Positions 26,765-36,900 of a stretch of DNA of 64,000 nucleotides are shown piece after piece. This stretch comes from Anatilimnocola aggregata (GTDB taxonomy: Bacteria; Planctomycetota; Planctomycetia; Pirellulales; Pirellulaceae). The stretch lies in the NCBI RefSeq assembly GCF_007747655.1, contig NZ_CP036274.1:372001-436000 (forward strand), in the 5' to 3' direction. Below the pieces are notes generated by a model. That model was not told where the DNA came from. It was given only the letters and a program-made list of their open reading frames with translations, and made no database searches. Both the position numbers and the translations under genes were made by a program. The number at the start of each line of letters is the position of its first letter. The stretch's first letter is position 1.

Positions 26765-27076
26765 GGCAAACTCGCCGTCTCGCGACGACGCCTATTTTAA
26801 GGCCGCTGGCAAGCGCAGCCGACATCCCTGTCTGCCCCCAGTTGGGAGCTCACCGCGGCACCTTAACAAAACATGTCACCGCGCGACAATGGCGAAATTG
26901 GACCATTAACGCGAAAGTGCCCCCCCAGCAGCGGTGCTAGCGGGGGCACGAAAGGCTTGCTTTGCCCAGCTTTCCCGACGAAACTAAAGGATCGCGTGTG
27001 GCACGCCGCACGCAACCGTCCCATCCTGGCCCTGCTGGCTTGTCCTTTCCTCTCCGCACGCTTGGAAACAGTCCGC
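26765..27076. other. Divergent intergenic region (312 bp)
   Basis: Lies between the large heme protein gene and the PSD1 operon and should hold both promoters. It contains the palindrome at 26917-26949, listed separately. The plus-strand frame through here from 26873 is an upstream extension of the PSD1 frame; it lacks signal-peptide character. Confidence 0.4.
26917..26949. repeat. Perfect 8-bp palindrome in PSD1 leader
   Basis: GTGCCCCC (26917-26924) pairs with GGGGGCAC (26942-26949), with an extra inner GCA/TGC pairing in the 17-nt loop. It lies about 130 bases before the PSD1 start codon, in the region shared by two divergent genes. It could be a repeat element or a leader hairpin; there is no U-tract. 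Confidence 0.5.
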
Positions 27077-29344
27077 ATGATGTCGTTTCGCGATTTCGCT
27101 ACCTTTCGCATCAGCAGCTTTGTTTCGTTGCTGATTTGCCTGGTAGCCGCCCACGCCTTGCCCGCCGCCGAAGATCACGCCTTGCCCGCTACTGAAGATG
27201 CAGTGTTTCGCGACAAAGTGCTGCCGGTGTTGGCCAAGCACTGCCTCGATTGCCACGGTGCCGAAGAACCAGAAGCCAACCTGAACCTGACGACGCGCGA
27301 AGCACTATTGGTCGGTGCTCGCAGCGGTTACATCATCACGCCGGGCAAAGCCTCGGCCAGCCTGGTGTCGCAGTTGCTCGTCAAAGGTTCGAAGCCGCAC
27401 ATGCCGCCGGAAGGGCAACTGAGCGACGAAGAAATTGAAGTCGTCACCAGTTGGATCGACAGCTTGGAAAATGTCCCCCTCCCCCCCCGTCCGTCGCTCG
27501 CCAAGGGACTCGACCACTGGGCCTTTCAATCGCCCAAGCACGAGCCGCTGCCCACCGTGAAAAGCGCAGCGCTTACCGAGAACGCCATCGACAGCTTCGT
27601 GCTCGCCAGGCTAGAGGACTCTCAACTGTCTCTCTCAGCGCCGGCCCAGCGCGAAGTTCTGCTGCGGCGCGCGGCCATCGATTTGATTGGCTTGCCGCCG
27701 TCGCCAGAAGAAGTGCAAGCCTTCGCCGCCGACAGTTCACCCGATGCCTACGAACGAAAGCTGGATCAGTACCTCGCTTCGCCCGCTTATGGCGAACGTT
27801 GGGGCCGCCATTGGCTCGACCTGGCTCGGTATGCCGATAGCGGCGGCTTTCACGACGATCTCGATCGTCCGCATGCCTGGCGCTATCGCGACTATGTGAT
27901 TCGCAGTTTGAATGCCGACAAATCGTACGCCGAATTTATTCGCGAGCAGTTAGCCGGCGATGAGCTCGCCCCGGCGAATCCTCAAGCGCTGGCTGCGACC
28001 GCCTTCTGTCGCAATGGGCCGACCAACGACGACAACATGGGGAACAACGCCTTCGATCGCGAGAAGTATAGGCTCGATCTGCTCGACGATGTGATCTCGA
28101 CGACATCCGCTGTGTACCTGGGCCTGACCGTCGGTTGTGCTCGCTGCCACGATCACAAGTTCGATCCCATTCCGCAGACCGATTACTACCAACTGCTGGC
28201 CGTCTTCAACAACATCACGCGTAAGGATGTTCCCTTTGGTGAAAGTGGCGAGCCGGAATTGGCCGGCAAATGGACCAAAGGACAGGCCGGCATTATGGCC
28301 ATCACCGATGTGGGACGGCAGCCCCGCGAGACCTTCGTCCTCTATCGCGGCGACTTGAATAACAAAGGCCCCAAGGTGGAAGCCAATGTGCCGCGGCTGT
28401 TTCAATCGGCCGCGAACTTCAAACCTGCAGCACTCGAGAAGAGTTCGGGTCAGCGTTTGGCGCTGGCCAATTGGATTGCCGCGGAAGAGAATCCCCTTAG
28501 TTGGCGTGTGATGGCCAATCGCTTGTGGCAACATCATTTTTCACGTGGCATTGTCTCGACGCCGAGCAACTTTGGTTTGACCGGCGCCCCGCCGTCACAT
28601 CCCGAACTGCTCGATTGGCTGGCGACAGAACTCTCGGCACGTGGTAGTTGGAAAAAACTTCACCGGCTGATGATGACGTCGGCCACGTATCGGCAATCGT
28701 CGCAAGGTTCCAAGTCAGCTGAGAGTGTCGATCCCGAGAATCTGCTGCTGTGGCGGATGAACAAACGCCGTCTGGAAGCCGAAGCCATTCGCGACAGCGT
28801 GCTGCAAGTCGCAGGAACGCTCAATCATCGGGTGGGTGGCCCTGGCGTGAAGCCCCGCATTCCCACCGAACTGCTCGAAGCGAGCCAGCGGAACAAGTGG
28901 CCCGTCGTCAAAACCGAAGGGCCCGAGCATTGGCGCCGCAGCGTTTACATTTACGTCAAACGCCAGATGGCGTTCCCGCTGCTCGAACTGTTCGACATTC
29001 CCAGCACCGCGCACACGTGCGATTGCCGCCAAGACAGCACCATCCCCACGCAGGCTCTGGTGTTGATGAACGATCAGTTCACGGCCGACCAGGCTGCCCG
29101 GTTCGCCAAGCGCGTGCAGGTTGAAGTGGGCCCAGACGCTCGCGAATCAGCCCGCCGCGCCCTGTGGCTCGCCTTGGGACGCGAACCGACCCCCTCGCGC
29201 TGCAGCGAAGCCGAAGAGTTCTTGCGGGCGCAAGCAGAATTTCATCAGTCAGCCAAAAAGCCAGCCGATGAATCAGCAACGCTGGCGCTCGTCGACTTGT
29301 GTCACGTGTTATTGAATAGCAACGAGTTCCTGTACGTCGATTAG
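27077..29344 (+). CDS. PSCyt1-DUF1549-DUF1553 (PSD1) cytochrome protein
   Basis: A 755-residue exported protein of the planctomycete PSD1 class. It has a signal peptide (about 1-31), then the PSCyt1 heme domain (CLDCH at 56-60). DUF1549 (about 150-400) includes LARYADSGGFHDD and a second CxxCH (GCARCHDHKFDPIPQTDYYQ). DUF1553/PSD1 makes up the C-terminal third (NPLSWRVMANRLWQHHFSRGIV, GAPPSHPELLDWLA, FDIPSTAHTCDCRQDSTIPTQALVLMND). The usual 1000 or so residues are shortened here by a reduced middle part. These proteins are almost always encoded next to a DUF1501 gene, as here, and a joint role in periplasmic breakdown of complex polysaccharides has been proposed. The ATG at 27077 (or 27080) opens the leader. 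Confidence 0.9.
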   Translation: MMSFRDFATFRISSFVSLLICLVAAHALPAAEDHALPATEDAVFRDKVLPVLAKHCLDCHGAEEPEANLNLTTREALLVGARSGYIITPGKASASLVSQLLVKGSKPHMPPEGQLSDEEIEVVTSWIDSLENVPLPPRPSLAKGLDHWAFQSPKHEPLPTVKSAALTENAIDSFVLARLEDSQLSLSAPAQREVLLRRAAIDLIGLPPSPEEVQAFAADSSPDAYERKLDQYLASPAYGERWGRHWLDLARYADSGGFHDDLDRPHAWRYRDYVIRSLNADKSYAEFIREQLAGDELAPANPQALAATAFCRNGPTNDDNMGNNAFDREKYRLDLLDDVISTTSAVYLGLTVGCARCHDHKFDPIPQTDYYQLLAVFNNITRKDVPFGESGEPELAGKWTKGQAGIMAITDVGRQPRETFVLYRGDLNNKGPKVEANVPRLFQSAANFKPAALEKSSGQRLALANWIAAEENPLSWRVMANRLWQHHFSRGIVSTPSNFGLTGAPPSHPELLDWLATELSARGSWKKLHRLMMTSATYRQSSQGSKSAESVDPENLLLWRMNKRRLEAEAIRDSVLQVAGTLNHRVGGPGVKPRIPTELLEASQRNKWPVVKTEGPEHWRRSVYIYVKRQMAFPLLELFDIPSTAHTCDCRQDSTIPTQALVLMNDQFTADQAARFAKRVQVEVGPDARESARRALWLALGREPTPSRCSEAEEFLRAQAEFHQSAKKPADESATLALVDLCHVLLNSNEFLYVD

Positions 29345-29391
29345 TAGCCCAGCTAGCGCGGGCTTCAGTCCGCCATCCGAAGGACCAGAAC

Positions 29392-30843
29392 ATGTCAGGA
29401 TTGAACCGACGCGAAATGCTCGCCAGCTTGGGTGGCGGTTTCGGTACCCTCGCGCTGCGCGGCCTGCTCGAAAAAGATGGCGCGCTGTCTGCCGAAAAAT
29501 CAGCGGCGGAAAAATCGAAGGCTCAAGTTCGCACGAACAAGAATCCGCTTGCGCCACGTCCGCCGCAATTCGCGGCCAAGGCCAAGTCGGTCATTTTTCT
29601 GTTCATGTACGGCGGGCCGAGTCACATCGACCTGTTCGATCCAAAGCCGGCCCTGACGAAGTGGGAGGGCCAGCCCATCCCCGTCTTCAATCAGAACGAC
29701 GTCTTCCGCAAGGGAAGCAAGAACGCGGCGCTGCCCAGCCCCTACTCGTTTGCCAAGCATGGCGAATCGGGAATGGAGATCTCCGAGAAGTTCCCGCATC
29801 TCGCCAAACTGAGCGACGAGTTGTGCGTGATCCGCTCGATGCATGCAGAGAGCAACAACCATGCGCCGGCCCTGTTTCAAATTCAAACCGGCGACCGACT
29901 CTCCGGCCGCCCTTGCATCGGCTCGTGGGTGAACTATGGGCTGGGGAGCGAGAACGAGAATCTTCCCGGCTTCGTCGTGCTGATGGACCGCGATGGCGCT
30001 CCCGTCAATGGCGCGCTCAATTGGTCGAATGGTTTCATGCCAGCGGCCTATCAAGGGGTGCCGTTTCGGCCGACCGGCGATCCGATTGCCTATCTCAGTC
30101 CCCCCGCAGGCGTCTCGCGCGAGCAGCAACGGGCTCGGCTCGATCTGCTCGGCAAGTGGAACGAACAACATCGCGCGCAGAACCCGAACGAGAGCGAACT
30201 GGCCGCCCGGATCGCTTCGTACGAACTGGCTTATCGCATGCAATCGCACGCCGCGGAGGCAGTCGCCATCGAACAAGAGCCCGAATCGATTCGCCAGATG
30301 TACGGGCTCGATAACAAGCTCACTGCTCACTTTGGTCGCAACTGCCTCCTCGCCCGGCGAATGGTCGAACGCGGCGTACGATTCGTCCAGATTTACAGTG
30401 GCGGTAATGAGGGGCCGAAGGCTTGGGACGCGCACGACGACATTAAGAAGAACCACGACTTGCACTGCGGCGAAACTGACCTACCCATTGCCGGGCTGAT
30501 TCAGGACCTGAAGCGTCGCGGGTTGCTCGATTCGACCCTCATCATTTGGGGTGGCGAGTTCGGCCGCACTCCGTTTGCGGAAGATGGCAAGGGGCGCGAT
30601 CATCATGCCAAGGCCTTTACCATGTGGCTGGCTGGCGGTGGCATCAAGGGTGGCACCACGTACGGCGAGACCGACGAGTTCGGCTACAACGTCGTCAAGG
30701 ACGCAGTTTCCGTCCCCGACCTGCACGCCACCTGCTTGCACCTGCTCGGGCTCGATCACACGCGCCTGACTTACAACGTCATGGGTCGTGACTTCCGCCT
30801 GACCGATGTCAGCGGCAATGTGCTGACGAACCTCATTGCCTAA
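29392..30843 (+). CDS. DUF1501 protein, partner of PSD1
   Basis: A 483-residue exported protein of the DUF1501 family (alkaline phosphatase/sulfatase-like fold). The N-terminus MSGLNRREMLASLGGGFG is a short Tat leader with Arg6-Arg7. Family landmarks include SVIFLFMYGGPSHIDLFDPK (metal-side start of the core), MHAESNNHAPALFQIQTG, AWDAHDDIKKNHDLHC, and LIIWGGEFGRTPFAEDGKGRDHHAKAFTMWLAGGG. It follows the PSD1 gene by 47 bp in the standard pair, and the upstream spacer holds a short CGGGCTTCAGTCCG palindrome. It differs clearly from the solitary DUF1501 protein at 4611-6023, belonging to the longer, PSD1-linked subgroup. Confidence 0.92.
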   Translation: MSGLNRREMLASLGGGFGTLALRGLLEKDGALSAEKSAAEKSKAQVRTNKNPLAPRPPQFAAKAKSVIFLFMYGGPSHIDLFDPKPALTKWEGQPIPVFNQNDVFRKGSKNAALPSPYSFAKHGESGMEISEKFPHLAKLSDELCVIRSMHAESNNHAPALFQIQTGDRLSGRPCIGSWVNYGLGSENENLPGFVVLMDRDGAPVNGALNWSNGFMPAAYQGVPFRPTGDPIAYLSPPAGVSREQQRARLDLLGKWNEQHRAQNPNESELAARIASYELAYRMQSHAAEAVAIEQEPESIRQMYGLDNKLTAHFGRNCLLARRMVERGVRFVQIYSGGNEGPKAWDAHDDIKKNHDLHCGETDLPIAGLIQDLKRRGLLDSTLIIWGGEFGRTPFAEDGKGRDHHAKAFTMWLAGGGIKGGTTYGETDEFGYNVVKDAVSVPDLHATCLHLLGLDHTRLTYNVMGRDFRLTDVSGNVLTNLIA

Positions 30844-30894
30844 GCAGCAACTCAGATTGTGCCTTCGGGATCAGAAATTCTTGTGAGGCTCTCC

Positions 30895-31518
30895 ATGAAA
30901 CGGTGGATGGCTCTGGTTGCGCTGTTGGTTGTTGCTTGCCAGGCATCTGCTGTCTGTGGTCAAGCGTTCAATCCTGGAGCCCAACAGGCGATCGCCGAGA
31001 TCGAAGCGCTGGGCGGGAAGGTTTATCCCTTACCGAACGGTGACGCAGATATCGTCGCCATGACCGGCCGAAAGTTTGGCGACGAACACTTAGATTTGCT
31101 GCTGGCGATTTCCACGGTTCGCAGGCTTAACCTGGATGGCTCGCGCGTGTCGGACGCCGGGCTGGAGAAGCTGTTGAAGTTGCCCAAGTTGGAAGAAGTT
31201 TCGCTGCTCCGCACCGCAGTCACGCAGGGAGCAGCTGATGCGCTGAAGGATCAACATCCGGGTGTGTACTCAGTTGCTCTGTCAGCAGGGACTCGCCCCG
31301 CCATGTTTGGCGTGGCGGCCGCCCTGCTGATTCCGTTCGGTTTTGGGCTGTGGCTCATTTCGCTCACGCGCAAAAAGCGAGCCGTGTTGGCACCGGCCCT
31401 TTACCTGCGCGGCATGCTCTGGGGGTTTGCCGTGATGGCAATCTGCACGCTCATGATCGTTGTGGCCTTGCTGCAGGCGATGGGCATTGAGTTCCGGCTG
31501 GCTGATCTGTTCGGCTGA
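30895..31518 (+). CDS. Membrane protein with leucine-rich segment
   Basis: A 207-residue protein with a signal peptide (about 1-23). A short leucine-rich-repeat-like region follows (about 60-115: LLLAISTVRRLNLDGSRVSDAGLEKLLKLPKLEEVSLLRTAVT), and then two C-terminal membrane helices (about 135-155 and 170-195) separated by a basic loop (LTRKKRA). The repeats match the planctomycete LRR pattern in which one strand per repeat carries LxLxxxxVxDAGLxxL. It probably displays a small protein-binding surface in the periplasm. It starts 51 bp behind the DUF1501 gene and may be the third member of that operon. The exact function is unknown. Confidence 0.75.
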   Translation: MKRWMALVALLVVACQASAVCGQAFNPGAQQAIAEIEALGGKVYPLPNGDADIVAMTGRKFGDEHLDLLLAISTVRRLNLDGSRVSDAGLEKLLKLPKLEEVSLLRTAVTQGAADALKDQHPGVYSVALSAGTRPAMFGVAAALLIPFGFGLWLISLTRKKRAVLAPALYLRGMLWGFAVMAICTLMIVVALLQAMGIEFRLADLFG

Positions 31519-32020
31519 CAACAGTGCCGAAGAGGAAGCCAACGCGCGCAATAAGTACCTGATCAATTATTGACAACATAACACACAAGTACTAATCTAG
31601 TTGGCAGTGTTTTGAGGGCCTGGTGGCGGCGCTGCGCGCGTGGAGTGCGCTGCAAATTCACTGAGGTGGGGAGTGCGAATTCTCAACCACGACGCGCTCA
31701 TTTGACGTAAGTTGTGGCGCACCTATTTGGGGGGTGTTGATTTACTCGGTCGATTTTGGTCCGTAAGAACTGTTCACAAGGTATTCAAATTTGGCGTAAG
31801 TCTTTGGGTGTCAACCGGTTACCGCTAACTGCCAAAACGGAGTCGATTCGCGGAGCCCGAGAGAAAATCAACAATCAGGATGAATTCAAAACTGCGCAAG
31901 CAAAGTTACGGCGAGAGATAGGGAGTGCTCATCCAGAAACGTTGCAATCGAAGGCTGGGTTCTCAATACTGAGTCGAGCGAGGTTTCCGGGCGTTGAGAC
32001 CGAATGCGAGCGAGGTATTT
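31519..32020. other. Intergenic region (502 bp), A+T-richer
   Basis: No convincing gene; the open frame at 31756-32028 has no recognisable features. A sigma-70-type promoter candidate is listed at 31570-31598. The segment between about 31620 and 31760 has G-rich stretches but no clear hairpin with a U-tract. Confidence 0.35.
31570..31598 (+). promoter_or_regulatory. Candidate sigma-70-type promoter
   Basis: A perfect TTGACA (31570-31575), a 17-bp spacer and TAATCT (31593-31598). The -10 hexamer matches consensus at only 3 of 6 positions, and the next gene starts about 420 bp away, so this is a weak call. Confidence 0.2.
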
Positions 32021-33876
32021 GTGAGTAAGTTCCCTGCAGAACGACTGAACCGCGGTTGGAGTTCAGCAGCTTGCTGGGCAGTGGCGATCGCAACTGTGCT
32101 GCCCGGTTCATTCACGATGAGTCTCACCGCGCAAGAGCCTGCGGTGACCGCGCCTGCCGCTCGGTTGCCAATTCCCGGGGAGGCCGAACAACGGGAAGCG
32201 ACGAAGTTCGTGCGCGATTTGTTTGCCGACGAGTTCGCGGCTGCCAAAAAACCACTCGAAAAGAACACGCTGGCGAACTCCCTGCTCAAGCAGGCGAACG
32301 ATCCGACCAATAGCAGTGTGAATCAGTTCGTGCTCTATCAACTGGCCCGAGATTTAGCCGTGAGCGCCCCAGCAGTCGAACTTGCTTGCCAGATTATTGT
32401 CGAGCAAGGAAAGAAATTCGCCATCGATGACGATGCGGAAATTGCCGCGGTGCTCGACAAGGTCGCAGCCAGCGATGCGCCGGCCAACGTGCAGGTCGAA
32501 GCAATCGGTCAGGCCACTAGTAGGGCAGAAATCGCGGTGAGGGAAGAGAAGTTCGACCATGCCCTGCGGCTGCTGCGCGGCGCCTTGACGGCCGCTCGCA
32601 AAACGCGAGAGCCCGAGGTACTGAAGGAAATTATCGAACGAGGACGGAAGGTCACGGCCCAGTCCAAGGAGTTTACAGGGCCAAACTGGGGCGAGAAACG
32701 CTGGCCACATCGCCCGATGATCCAGCCGCGAATCTGGCCGTCGGTCGCTACCTGTGGTTAATTCAACAGCATGATGCCCAGGCGATGCCCTATCTGGCCA
32801 AAGGGAGTGACGAAGCTTTGAAGCGAGTCGCGCAGACGGAAGTTGACCATGCGGCCAAGCCGCTTGACGAGCGAGGAATCGAAGCACTGGCCGACCAATG
32901 GTGGAACCTGGCGGCAGCCAAAGGGAAGCCGCCCGAAAGCACTCCGTACTTGAAACGGGCCGGATATTGGTACCAGGCGGTGGTCGGCAAGGCGAGCGGG
33001 CTGGCGAAAGCCAAAATCAACCTGCGGATCGAAGAGATCAACGGCACGCTCAAGGTGGCGAGCGTGAGTCCTGTTCGGCCCGACCCGTTTGCACCCGGTC
33101 CCTCGGCAACGATTCCAACTCCCATGCCCATGCCGAAACCTAAACCGGTTCCCCTGCCACCAGAACCAAAAACCAAGACGGCGAAGAATCGCATTCCCAC
33201 ACCGCTCGAAATGGAAACCGGCACGGTCTGCGAGTTGCTGCAAGGCAAACGCATGCCCGACGGGCTGTGGAAATCGGCAATTCCCTTCAATGCGCCGGTG
33301 GGAGACGGTCGCAAAGGTGCGAACGGCTTTGCGATCATGGCGGGGGATCGCTGGAAGAAAGAGGGAACGACCTGGAAGTTTCAATACACCTGGTCCGGCT
33401 CGGCCCAAGGCGTTGAGATTGCGCATCCATTTCAGCTGGGGCAAGTCCTGATTCGTCTTGTACCTGGCAAGAATGGGGTGGGCATCACCGCTGGTGGCAA
33501 CTGGGGTGAGATTGGCTGGGGGATGACCGGCAAGCGCAAGGTTCCGGTCGAGTTCTCACTCGAAAGCCAAACGGTGTTTCCGCTGGAGAAAGACGTTACG
33601 TATGACGTGGTTAGTCAACTGCTGGTCGATGGTCGCTATGGGCTCTTCATCAACAAGCAACTCATGGCCTATTCGGTCATTCCCGCAGCAATTCCGCTCG
33701 ATCTAAAACTTCCCGATGGAATGGCCGCGCCGCAGTCCCGCGCGGGTTCGGTATTCACTGGCGACAACATGCCCCGCGCCCTGAAAGCGGGCGAAGCGTG
33801 CTTGATCGTTGGTCCGCTCGACAATGGCCTCAATAAGGCTTCAGCAATCGAGTTCGGCCCGCAGCCGGAGGAGTAG
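32021..33876 (+). pseudogene. Secreted protein of unknown function, interrupted by a frameshift
   Basis: Two open frames that together form one protein of about 618 residues. The first frame (GTG at 32021, GAGG site five bases before, signal peptide ending MSLTAQ) encodes helical, TPR-like sequence up to about KVTAQSKEF. The second frame resumes in another register at about 32672 with YRAKLGRETLATSPDDPAANLAVGRYLWLIQQ and runs to 33876. That part contains a Pro-rich linker and a C-terminal beta-rich domain (SGSAQGVEIAHPFQLGQVLIRLVPG, KDVTYDVVSQLLVDGRYGLFINKQLM). One base appears to be missing in GAGTTTACAGG; adding one T restores a continuous reading. It may be a sequencing error, a true pseudogene or, less likely, a -1 frameshift. 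Confidence 0.7.
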
Positions 33877-33985
33877 ATTGAATTGATGATTGCTGCTGTT
33901 AGAGCGGCAAGCGATAATCACGGCTCGTCGTACTCACACTCAAATGGCGAAGAATTTTGATTTGGCTCCTCTCCGGAATGGTTCG

Positions 33986-36900
33986 ATGAATTTGCGATCT
34001 TGGCTGGGCGGTCTGTTGGTGTTGGGATGCGCGTGCGCGGTGCTGGCCGAGGACTTCATTCCTCGTCGGCAGGATAAGTTGCCCGGCCCTGCACTCACGC
34101 CAGCCGAAGCGATTAAGAAGATGACCGTGCTGCCGGGATTTACAGTGGAACTAGTGGCCAGTGAGCCCGACATTGTGAACCCAGTCGCCATGACGTTCGA
34201 CGAGCGGGGCCGCGCGTGGATCACCGAGAGTTTTGAATACCCGCGCCGTGAGCCCGGACCGGGACGCGACCGGGTCAAGGTCATCGAAGATACCGACGGC
34301 GACGGCAAGGCCGACAAGTTCACGGTGTTCGCCGAAGGGCTGAACATTCCCAGCGGAGTTGCCGTGGGGCACGGCGGCGTGTGGGTCGCGAACGCGCCGG
34401 ACATTCTCTTCCTGCAAGATACCGACGGCGATGGCAAAGCTGACAAGCAGGAAGTGATCGTCACCGGTTTCGGTCGCGACGATACGCACGAGTTGCCGAA
34501 CTCACTGACCTGGGGACCCGATGGTTACCTGTATGGCCTGAACGGTGTGTTTAACTATTGCCATGTCAAGTATCCGAAGACGTCAAAGCACTATCGCGAA
34601 GATCAGCCAGGCTGGAAGTTCACCTGCGCGCTGTTTCGGATTCATCCGATTACAAAACAATTCGAAGTCTTTTGCGAAGGGACGAGCAATCCCTGGGGCG
34701 TGGCCTTTGATGGCGAAGGTTCGGCGTTCATCAGTGCGTGCGTGATCGATCACCTGTGGCATCTCACGCGCACCGGTTATTACCATCGCCAAGGCGGGCC
34801 TTACCCGCCGCACACCTGGAAGCTGGAGAGCATCGTCAAGCACAAGCATCAGGCGGCCGCTTACTGCGGCATCCATTACTTCGATAGCGACGCTTATCCG
34901 GCCGAGTATCGCAACAAGTTGTACATGGGGAACATTCATGGCGGCTGCATCAACGTCGACAAGTTACGGCGTGATGGGAGCAGCTATTTTGCCACTGGCG
35001 AAGCGGACTTTCTGACTGCGAACGACGTCTGGTTCATGCCCGTCGTGCAAAAGACCGGCCCCGATGGCTGCTTGTACGTGCTCGATTGGTACGACCGTTA
35101 TCACTGCTATCAGGACGCGAACCGCGATCCCAAGGGGATCGACCGCGCCAACGGACGACTCTATCGCGTACGTTACAAAGACACGCCCCGCGCTGCAGCG
35201 GTCGATTTTGCGAAGCTCAGCGACGATGAACTCATCAAGCTGCTGCACAAAGAGAACGACTACGCGCGAAGTACGGCGCAGCGCGTGTTGACAGAGCGAA
35301 TAGCAAGTTGGGAAGCGCCCGTACGACCGACCGGAAAACAACAGACGTATCGATTGAAGGATGGCAGTACTCGCGTGCTCGAATTCCCCACATTCGCCGA
35401 CGGCGAAGTCCCCGAAGTGGTTTCGCCCCTCGAATTGGAACTGCAGCAACTGGCATTGAACGATAAAGCTCCTCGCAAAGCTCGCATGCACGCGCTGTGG
35501 ACAACACTTTCGTTGAAACAACCAAACGAAGCCTATTCGCTGCGACTACTGTCGGACAAGGATCCCGCGCTGCGCGCCTGGGCGGTTCGCACCGTCGGCA
35601 ATTTCGGCGGCAGTGAAGCCGCGTGGAAGCAAGTTCGGCTTCTGGCGACTGATGCGTCCGTTGATGTGCAACTGCAAGTCGCCATCACCGCCGCCACGAA
35701 GAACGACGAGCACACCATTCCCACGCTGCTGAACGTGCTGGAAAATTGCGGCGACGACATGCTCATCCCGCACATCGTGTGGCAGAACCTGCATCCGCTC
35801 TTGGAGAAGCAAGGTGAGCAGTTCGTGAAGCTGCTCGAGCAGCCCAATTTGGCCAGCTCGAAGAACGTGATGGCGCTGATGCCGAGAATCACCGATCGAG
35901 TTCTGTCGAGCAAGGATGTGCGGACGGAAGTTCTGGCCGCCATGCTCAAAACGGTGATGATGAAGAAAAGTGACCAGACCGCGGCGACAGCCCTTTTACA
36001 AACCCTCTCACAGAGAATTCAATCACGCGAATTGGAAGGTAAGAAACTTGATTCGGTAAAGGCCGTGCTGTCGGACCGCGTCGATGAGATTATCCAGACT
36101 CCCGGCAGTCCGCTTTATATGGATGCGATCCTTGTCGCCGGGACTTGGAAGAATGAAAAGGCGATTAGTGAATTGCTGGAATTCGCCACCAAAGTAAAAG
36201 CCGACGAAGTCCGTCGTGAGCAAGCCATCAACGTTCTCGCCGCAGCGCAAGAACCACGCTTGCTGGACATCGCGGGAACGATCCTTCGTCAGCCCGATCT
36301 GAATTCCTTGAAAATTCGCTCCGCGATGATGGCGGCACTCGGCAAGTTGGAATCGCCCGAAGTTGCGCACGAGACCATCAAACGTTACGACGTGCTTGGC
36401 GAAGAACTGCAACCCCGCGCGATCGAACTCCTCACGCAGCGCGCCAGTTGGGGCAAGACGCTGCTTGGTGCTGTGGCCGAGAAGAAGATTGCGGCGACGG
36501 CGATCAACGTGAACCAGGCCCAAAAGCTGATGTCGCTCGGGGATAAGGAGTTGAGTGAACTCGTCACCAAACATTGGGGCGTGGTGCGCACGGGCCGCGA
36601 TCCGGCACGAGTGAAAATTATTGAGGAAATGCGAGCGCATCTGAACAAGACACCCGGCGATCCGACGCGCGGGCTGGCGGTCTTTAACAAGGTCTGTGGC
36701 CAGTGCCATAAGATGCACGGCAATGGGCAGGAGGTTGGTCCCGATATCACAGTGAACGGTCGGTCGAACTTCGAGCAGCTGCTGTCGAATGTGTTTGATC
36801 CCAGCCTGGTGATTGGCGCGTCGTATCAGGCTCGCACGGTGCTCACGGCCGATGGACGCGTTCTCACCGGGCTGCTGGCCGAAGATAACGAGCAGCGTGT

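Noticed and set aside
31756-32028. 90-residue open frame
   Set aside because: No ribosome site, no domain or signal features; overlaps the start region of the next gene and lies in non-coding-like sequence.
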